A DNA stretch of 9,158 nt from Pseudomonadota bacterium (lineage in GTDB: Bacteria; Pseudomonadota; Alphaproteobacteria; SMXQ01): NCBI GenBank assembly GCA_022562375.1, contig JADFPK010000065.1:1-9158 (forward strand), read 5' to 3'. Positions 1 through 3,911 of this stretch are shown piece by piece. Both the position numbers and the translations under genes were made by a program. The stretch's first letter is position 1. Each line of letters begins with the position of its first letter. The notes beneath the pieces were generated by a model. The model was not told where the DNA came from. It saw nothing but the letters and a program-made list of their open reading frames with translations, and searched no databases.

Positions 1-142
1 AGAGAGCGCATCGATCGGGCGCGTCGGGGCGGCGCGGTCGGCATCGAGCGCACGCGCCCGGACGGCACCGTCCTGGCCATCCAACGCGACCCCCTGCCGG
101 AGGGAGGCTGTGTCACCACCTTCACCGACATCACCGAGCGCA
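1..142 (+). repeat. Near-identical paralogous block, copy 1 (copy 2 at 5250-5391)
   Basis: Bases 1-142 match 5250-5391 with an offset of 5249 and only two mismatches (36 g/c, 138 g/a). Both copies are in the same codon phase and encode the end of a PAS_7-like domain plus the start of the linker (TFTDITER). The match ends abruptly at 143. It probably continues upstream of base 1, since the window opens inside it. Such identity at silent sites exceeds normal PAS conservation and points to recent duplication or gene conversion. Confidence 0.95.
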
Positions 143-1317
143 AACGGGCCGAGGCGGCGCTGCGCGAGAGCGAGGAACAGCTGAGCCTCCTGCTTCGCTC
201 CACCGGCGAGGCGATCTACGGTCTCGATTCGGACGGGAACTGCACCTTCTGCAACCCCGCCTGTCTCGATCTCCTGGGCTATGACGAACCGGACGATCTC
301 CTGGGCAGGAACATGCACGGTCTCATCCATCACACCCGGGTGGACGGCGCGCCCTACCCGGTAGAGGAGTGCCAAATTTATCAGGCCTTCAGGCGGGGTG
401 CGAGCACCGAGGTCGACGACGAGGTCCTGTGGCGCCGCGACGGCACCAGCTTCCCAGCCGAGTACCGGTCCTTTCCGGTGAGGAAGGACGGTGAAGTCGT
501 CGGGGCGGTCGTCACCTTCACCGACATCACCGAACGCAAGAAGACGGAGACGGCGCTCAGGGCGAGGGATACGCGGCTTCACGAGCTGCAGACGGAGTTG
601 CTCAACGTCTCGCGCCAGAGCGCCATGGGAGAATTGTCCTCGGCGCTCGCCCATGAACTCAACCAGCCGCTGGCGGCGATCATGAACTATGTCCAGGCCG
701 GCCGAAGGATGATGAAAAAGGGCGGCGGGGTGGTTTCCGAAAAGGCCTATCGGATGATGGACAAGGCGCTGGACCAGGCCGACCGCGCCGGCGCCATCAT
801 GCGCGGCCTCAGGGAGATCGTCGAAAAGGGAGAGGCGGCGCGCGCCGCGGGCGACATCAACAAGGTGGTGGAGGAAGCGTCGGCGCTGGGACTGATCGGC
901 GCCGCGCGCGCCGGCATCCGGCTCGATTTGGAGCTCGGTAGCGAATTACCGCCGGTCAACATCAATGAGATACAGATCCAACAGGTCGTCATGAACCTGG
1001 TGCGCAACGGCGTCGAAGCGATGGCGGCGTCGGAGAAGCGCGACCTCACCATAAAGACGGCGCTTGATCACGAAAATACGGTCGAAATCGCCATTAGCGA
1101 TACCGGACCGGGACTCGCGGAGGAGGTCGAGGAAAGGCTTTTCCAACCGTTCGTGACGACCAAAGCCGGGGGCATGGGCATCGGCCTTTCGATCAGCCAC
1201 TCGATCGTCGAGGCCCATGGCGGCCGCTTGTGGGCGACGCCGAATCCCGACGGCGGGACGGTCTTCCACTTCACATTGCCCTTGGCCCCCGATGGAGCCG
1301 AAGATAATGACGAATGA
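1..1317 (+). CDS. PAS sensor histidine kinase with FixL-type kinase core (5' end outside the window)
   Basis: The reading frame is open from base 1, so the N-terminus lies upstream; 438 codons are visible. In order they show the tail of a PAS_7-like domain ending in the linker TFTDITER (codons about 1-47), a second PAS (about 55-180), a dimerisation/phosphoacceptor region with AHELNQPLAAI (His at codon 218), and an ATPase domain with N box NLVRNGVEAM (Asn at codon 336), G1 DTGPGL and G2 GGMGIGLSI. HELNQPL is the FixL/DctB type of H box. The protein should autophosphorylate on this His and pass phosphate to the FixJ-like regulator, whose gene overlaps its 3' end by 11 nt. The second PAS carries HHTRVDGAPYPVEEC, a motif of a non-heme PAS class, and I see no equivalent of the FixL heme-ligand His, so oxygen sensing by heme is not supported here. 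The signal is unknown. No membrane segment is visible in this part. Confidence 0.93.
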   Translation, partial: RERIDRARRGGAVGIERTRPDGTVLAIQRDPLPEGGCVTTFTDITERKRAEAALRESEEQLSLLLRSTGEAIYGLDSDGNCTFCNPACLDLLGYDEPDDLLGRNMHGLIHHTRVDGAPYPVEECQIYQAFRRGASTEVDDEVLWRRDGTSFPAEYRSFPVRKDGEVVGAVVTFTDITERKKTETALRARDTRLHELQTELLNVSRQSAMGELSSALAHELNQPLAAIMNYVQAGRRMMKKGGGVVSEKAYRMMDKALDQADRAGAIMRGLREIVEKGEAARAAGDINKVVEEASALGLIGAARAGIRLDLELGSELPPVNINEIQIQQVVMNLVRNGVEAMAASEKRDLTIKTALDHENTVEIAISDTGPGLAEEVEERLFQPFVTTKAGGMGIGLSISHSIVEAHGGRLWATPNPDGGTVFHFTLPLAPDGAEDNDE

Positions 1318-1930
1318 GACCCCCATTTTCGTCGTCGACGACGACGACGCGGTCCGGGAATCGCTCAAGGCCCTGCTCGAGACCGAGGGCCTGAGCGTCG
1401 AGACCTACGCCTCCGGCCAGGAATTCCTCGACGCTCATGATCCGTCGCGGCGCGGATGCCTGCTGCTCGACGTCAGAATGCCGGATATGACCGGCCTCGA
1501 GTTGCAGCAAAAACTCGCGGCGCGTCCGCACAAATTGTCCATCGTCATCATCACCGGCCACGGTGACGTCCCGATGGCCGTCAAGGCGATGAAGGCCGGG
1601 GCCGTCGACTTCATCGAAAAACCTTACTCGGACGACACCATACTCGAAAGCGTGGACCATGCCCTCGAGTCCGGCCCGCCAGGCGCCGGTATGGGTCCGG
1701 CGGTGGCAGAAACGGCGGCCCGGATCGCCCTTCTCAGCCCCCGCGAACGCGAAGTGCTCGACCAGTTGATCATCGGCCACCAGAACAAGATGATCGCCTA
1801 TGAGTTGGGCATCAGCCCCAGGACCGTCGAGATCCACCGCGCCCGGGTGATGGCCAAGATGCAGGCCAAGAGCCTCTCCCAATTGGTGCGGATGGCGCTG
1901 ACGGGCGGCATCGACCCGTTGCGGACTTGA
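1307..1930 (+). CDS. fixJ: FixJ-family two-component response regulator
   Basis: This 207-residue protein has the FixJ layout. An N-terminal receiver (about 5-120) has the acidic cluster D11-D14, phosphoacceptor D55 in LLLDVRMP, T83 in ITGHGD and K105 in EKP. A LuxR/NarL-type helix-turn-helix (about 140-200) starts at LSPREREVL and contains ISPRTVEIHRARVMAKM, followed by a FixJ-like end, SLSQLVRMALTGG. Phosphorylated on D55 it should dimerise and activate promoters such as fixK. I chose the ATG at 1307, which has GGAG at 1294-1297 nine bases upstream and starts the receiver directly; a longer in-frame reading from 1217 would only add kinase-gene shadow. The start lies inside the kinase gene, so the pair is probably translationally coupled and forms a cognate system. 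The family call is firm. The symbol rests on receiver, HTH and context; the kinase is not a canonical heme FixL, so the trigger may not be oxygen. Confidence 0.9.
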   Translation: MTNETPIFVVDDDDAVRESLKALLETEGLSVETYASGQEFLDAHDPSRRGCLLLDVRMPDMTGLELQQKLAARPHKLSIVIITGHGDVPMAVKAMKAGAVDFIEKPYSDDTILESVDHALESGPPGAGMGPAVAETAARIALLSPREREVLDQLIIGHQNKMIAYELGISPRTVEIHRARVMAKMQAKSLSQLVRMALTGGIDPLRT

Positions 1931-1955
1931 CGGGCGGCCGGGGCCACGATGTAAC
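1927..1955 (+). promoter_or_regulatory. Possible sigma70-type promoter before the lone receiver gene
   Basis: TTGACG (1927-1932) and TGTAAC (1950-1955) are separated by exactly 17 bp, 5/6 and 4/6 matches to the -35 and -10 consensus. The -35 overlaps the fixJ stop codon. If used it would give a leader of roughly 95 nt that includes the hairpin over the receiver start codon. Matches of this quality occur by chance, so this is tentative. Confidence 0.25.
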
Positions 1956-1995
1956 CCGGCTTCCGGGTACGATTGGGGCGGTGGTTCGGGCCACC
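1954..1995 (+). terminator. Two small hairpins after fixJ, possible weak terminator
   Basis: ACCCGG (1954-1959) pairs with CCGGGT (1963-1968) across a 3-nt loop. GGTGG (1980-1984) pairs with CCACC (1991-1995) across 6 nt. Neither is followed by a T tract, so intrinsic termination is doubtful. They may simply be leader structure between the kinase/fixJ pair and the receiver gene. Confidence 0.25.
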
Positions 1996-2005
1996 CGATC
2001 TTCGA

Positions 2006-2018
2006 TAGGTACTATTCC
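2006..2018 (+). promoter_or_regulatory. Shared promoter element upstream of the lone receiver gene
   Basis: TAGGTACTATTCC here matches TACGTACTATTCC at 2565-2577 at 12 of 13 positions, including a 10-base exact run (GTACTATTCC). The second copy lies next to the FixJ-box dyad before the Crp/Fnr gene. The 5' half resembles a degenerate FixJ half-site: the reverse complement of 2005-2012 is GTACCTAT, 6/8 to GTAMGTAG. It sits 40 bp upstream of the receiver start codon and is probably a common operator or activator-dependent promoter element. Confidence 0.5.
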
Positions 2019-2035
2019 TGACTAGGCATCCGCCC

Positions 2036-2063
2036 TTCATTCGCAAAGAATAGGGCGAATGAA
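2036..2063 (+). promoter_or_regulatory. Perfect 9-bp inverted repeat enclosing the receiver start codon
   Basis: TTCATTCGC (2036-2044) is the exact reverse complement of GCGAATGAA (2055-2063), with a 10-nt loop (2045-2054). The ATG at 2059-2061 lies inside the 3' arm, and the only Shine-Dalgarno-like bases (AGGG, 2052-2055) lie in the loop and stem edge. A competing stem, CGCCC (2031-2035) with GGGCG (2053-2057), would also cover the ribosome site. In RNA either fold could limit translation initiation. As DNA it could be a dyad operator. Confidence 0.55.
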
Positions 2064-2472
2064 ACAGAGTTCCTTCGATGCCTTAGAGTCGGCGATTTTT
2101 GTCGTCGACGACGACCCGGCTGTGCGCGATTCCCTGCAACAACTGCTTGAATCCATTGGTTTTACGGTAGAGACCTATGAATCCGGCGAGTCGTTTCTGG
2201 AACAGGCGAGCCTGCCGGATCGCGCCTGCGTCCTACTCGATCTCAGGCTGCCGGGTCTGAATGGCCTGGAGGTCCTGGAAATCCTCGCCGCCCAGCATTC
2301 CGATGCCTGCGTGATCCTCATTTCCGGGCATGGCGATGCGGCGACGAAGGCAAGGGCCACCCGCGCCGGCGCCTCGGCGATGCTCGAAAAACCCCTGCGC
2401 GACGAGCTCCTTCTCAGCACTATTCTCAGCGTCTTCGAAGACCGTCAGGAACGCCGCGGCAACGGCGCATAA
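2059..2472 (+). CDS. Single-domain response regulator (stand-alone receiver)
   Basis: This 137-residue protein consists of one CheY-like receiver with no output domain. Visible residues are the acidic cluster D17-D19, phosphoacceptor D61 in LLDLRLPGLNG, S89 in ISGHGD and K111 in LEKP. VVDDDPAVRDSL and SGHGD are close to FixJ-type receivers, so it probably arose from a FixJ-like protein that lost its DNA-binding half. The C-terminus (EDRQERRGNGA) is too short for an HTH. It lies 128 bp downstream of fixJ and before the Crp/Fnr gene, so a role in the same pathway is likely: phosphate sink, relay partner or modulator of the kinase. No DNA target can be direct. The ATG is preceded only by a poor, very close AGGG (3-nt spacing) and lies in the arm of a 9-bp hairpin, so translation may be controlled. 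The fold is certain; the job is inferred from position. Confidence 0.88.
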   Translation: MKQSSFDALESAIFVVDDDPAVRDSLQQLLESIGFTVETYESGESFLEQASLPDRACVLLDLRLPGLNGLEVLEILAAQHSDACVILISGHGDAATKARATRAGASAMLEKPLRDELLLSTILSVFEDRQERRGNGA

Positions 2473-2524
2473 CCACCGCAAAATCCGGTCTCTACCGAGC
2501 TCCCTTCTCCCGACGGATGGCGCG

Positions 2525-2551
2525 ACACCGTCACGTTGCGCGGGACGGTGT
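2525..2551 (+). promoter_or_regulatory. 8-bp inverted repeat next to the FixJ box
   Basis: ACACCGTC (2525-2532) is the exact reverse complement of GACGGTGT (2544-2551), with an 11-nt spacer. It lies 52 bp after the receiver stop and its right arm runs into the FixJ-box dyad by two bases. No T tract follows, so it is a poor intrinsic terminator. It could be a separate operator for an additional regulator of the Crp/Fnr gene, or a stabilising 3' hairpin for the receiver mRNA. Confidence 0.45.
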
Positions 2552-2577
2552 AAGTAGGATTACTTACGTACTATTCC
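2550..2577 (+). promoter_or_regulatory. FixJ-type operator upstream of the Crp/Fnr gene
   Basis: GTAAGTAG at 2550-2557 matches the published FixJ-box consensus GTAMGTAG exactly. It is part of a perfect dyad GTAAGTA-GGAT-TACTTAC (2550-2567). On the opposite strand TTACTTAC (2560-2567) and TTACGTAC (2564-2571) each match the consensus at 7 of 8 positions, so several half-sites are packed here. The element shared with the receiver promoter (2565-2577) is fused to its right side. In Sinorhizobium the fixK promoter is bound by phosphorylated FixJ upstream of the start site; the arrangement here, before a gene in the fixK position, is consistent with that. Confidence 0.75.
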
Positions 2578-2741
2578 GAATTTAACCCATGTAATTAACC
2601 GGCTACGTTCACATCAATGCCGCGCATTGTCCGGCGTGTTTCGGGGATCGCGTAAGGGGGGATTTAGCAGTGACAATCGTAGGTATTGCGCCAAAAAAGT
2701 CTCGTCCTCGCCGTCCCCTGACTTCGAGTGGAGTGAAGGAA

Positions 2742-3500
2742 ATGGCCAGACCAGCGGCACGATTAAGGTTGCCCCCGCTTCAGCCCGGCCCCTGTGCCAA
2801 ATGCCCCGTCCGCAAGTTCGCGGCCTATTCGGGCGTGCCCGCCGGCTCCCTGAAATTCCTCCAGTCCGCCAGGTCGAGCGATCGGGTCGTTCCGCCGAGG
2901 CGAAACATCTTCTGGGAGCAAAAGGGCGCCGACGAGCTGTTCACGCTTTACGATGGCTGGGCCTTCACCTACAAGCTGTTGCCCGACGGGCGCCGCCAGA
3001 TCCTCGATTTCCTGTTGCCGGGAAGCCTCATCGGCCTCCACGCGCTTTGGTTCAAGGCCATGCCTCATTCGGCGCAGACCCTGACATCCGTCAGCCTGTG
3101 CGTGTTCGACAAGGAGAAGTTCCGCGATCTTCTCAGGCGCAAGCCCGAATATGAATGGGAACTGCTGAAGTATATGGCCTCCAGCCAAGCCTCCCGGGAC
3201 CGGCGGCTTTCGGACCTCGGCCGGCGTCCGGCGAAGGAGCGCATCGCCCGGTTGGTTCTCGAAATCTTCGGTCAGCTGAGCGCGCGCGACATGGTGGACG
3301 GCCATTCCTTCACCTTCCTCCCGCGCCAACAGCACGTCGCCGATGCGCTCGGCCTGACCAAGGTCCATGTCAGCCGCACCCTCCAGGTCCTGCGACAGGA
3401 GGGGCTGCTCAAGCTGGAGCACGACACCGCGACGATCCTCGACATCAAGGGCCTCAGGGAGCTTGCGGATTACACCGAACCGGAGGCTACGGGATGTTGA
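2742..3500 (+). CDS. Crp/Fnr-family transcriptional regulator (FixK position)
   Basis: This 252-residue protein has an N-terminal cyclic-nucleotide-type beta barrel (about 35-140, with LPDGRRQILDFLLPGSLIG), a dimer helix (about 140-165) and a C-terminal winged HTH (about 190-230, QQHVADALGLTKVHVSRTL). Cys residues are C18 and C21 (CAKCPVR), C120 (near the place of E. coli FNR C122) and the last residue. The third N-terminal FNR Cys is absent, so a standard four-Cys [4Fe-4S] site is not evident. The recognition helix keeps Ser and Arg but has Val where FNR/FixK have Glu, so its DNA target probably differs from the TTGAT-N4-ATCAA box. The ATG at 2742 has GGAG 8 nt upstream. A GTG at 2670, also with a good SD (AAGGGGGG), would add 24 residues, but bases 2670-2741 have AT-rich wobble positions unlike coding DNA here. 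The FixJ box 185 bp upstream suggests FixJ-like control. Confidence 0.88.
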   Translation: MARPAARLRLPPLQPGPCAKCPVRKFAAYSGVPAGSLKFLQSARSSDRVVPPRRNIFWEQKGADELFTLYDGWAFTYKLLPDGRRQILDFLLPGSLIGLHALWFKAMPHSAQTLTSVSLCVFDKEKFRDLLRRKPEYEWELLKYMASSQASRDRRLSDLGRRPAKERIARLVLEIFGQLSARDMVDGHSFTFLPRQQHVADALGLTKVHVSRTLQVLRQEGLLKLEHDTATILDIKGLRELADYTEPEATGC

Positions 3501-3911
3501 ACCGGGCGCGGACGTTGTCTTTTGGCGGCCGGGGCGGGTGGGTCTCGCCGCGCCCGCAACCCTCCGGCAAAACGGACGAATTGGCGGCGATGATCCAAAT
3601 CCTCCGCCAGTTCCACTCTATCGGCGCGCTCAAGGCATCACCGGCCGGCCGGACCGATACCCCGCCCGGGGCCTGGCGGGGACGGACGGAAGACGGCGCT
3701 GGCCCGGCTATTGCGCGCAACACATCCGGTTTTCGCCCTTTGCGCACCACTCGCGACCCCGGCGCTGCCGGTAGGGCCGACCGATGCCGCGAGCAGCGTT
3801 TCCTGCCAGCAAGTTTGGGCGAGAACCGCTTATGAATCCGAAGCTTTTGGAGCAAACCTTCGACGGCCTAGGACCCATCTGCCGACAGTTCACTGAGTTG
3901 CGGGACCGACG
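3501..3911. other. 411-bp intergenic region without a convincing gene
   Basis: Open frames on both strands here lack a ribosome site and a recognisable protein pattern. One GC-rich hairpin is visible: CCCCGCC (3660-3666) pairs with GGCGGGG (3675-3681) across 8 nt, with no T tract after it. A smaller CCGGC/GCCGG pair spans 3759-3771. The promoter of the large kinase should lie in the right half, but I see no clear -35/-10 pair and no copy of the FixJ box or of the shared element. Confidence 0.6.

Noticed and set aside
2604..2617. FixK/FNR box (TTGAT-N4-ATCAA) before the Crp/Fnr gene
   Set aside because: Only the ATCAA half (2613-2617) is present; the left half matches 2 of 5 bases.
2670..2741. 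GTG start at 2670 for the Crp/Fnr gene, with a good AAGGGGGG upstream
   Set aside because: The 24 added codons have A/T-rich wobble positions unlike coding DNA here and add no conserved residues. The ATG at 2742 has its own GGAG at 8 nt. Not fully excluded.
3155..3835. 226-codon plus-strand frame from the Crp/Fnr gene into the gap
   Set aside because: It is an out-of-frame shadow of the Crp/Fnr gene continuing by chance into noncoding DNA; Pro/Arg/Gly-rich composition without domains.
3487..3855. 122-codon minus-strand frame in the gap before the large kinase
   Set aside because: It has no recognisable motif or convincing ribosome site, and its composition is that of random GC-rich DNA.
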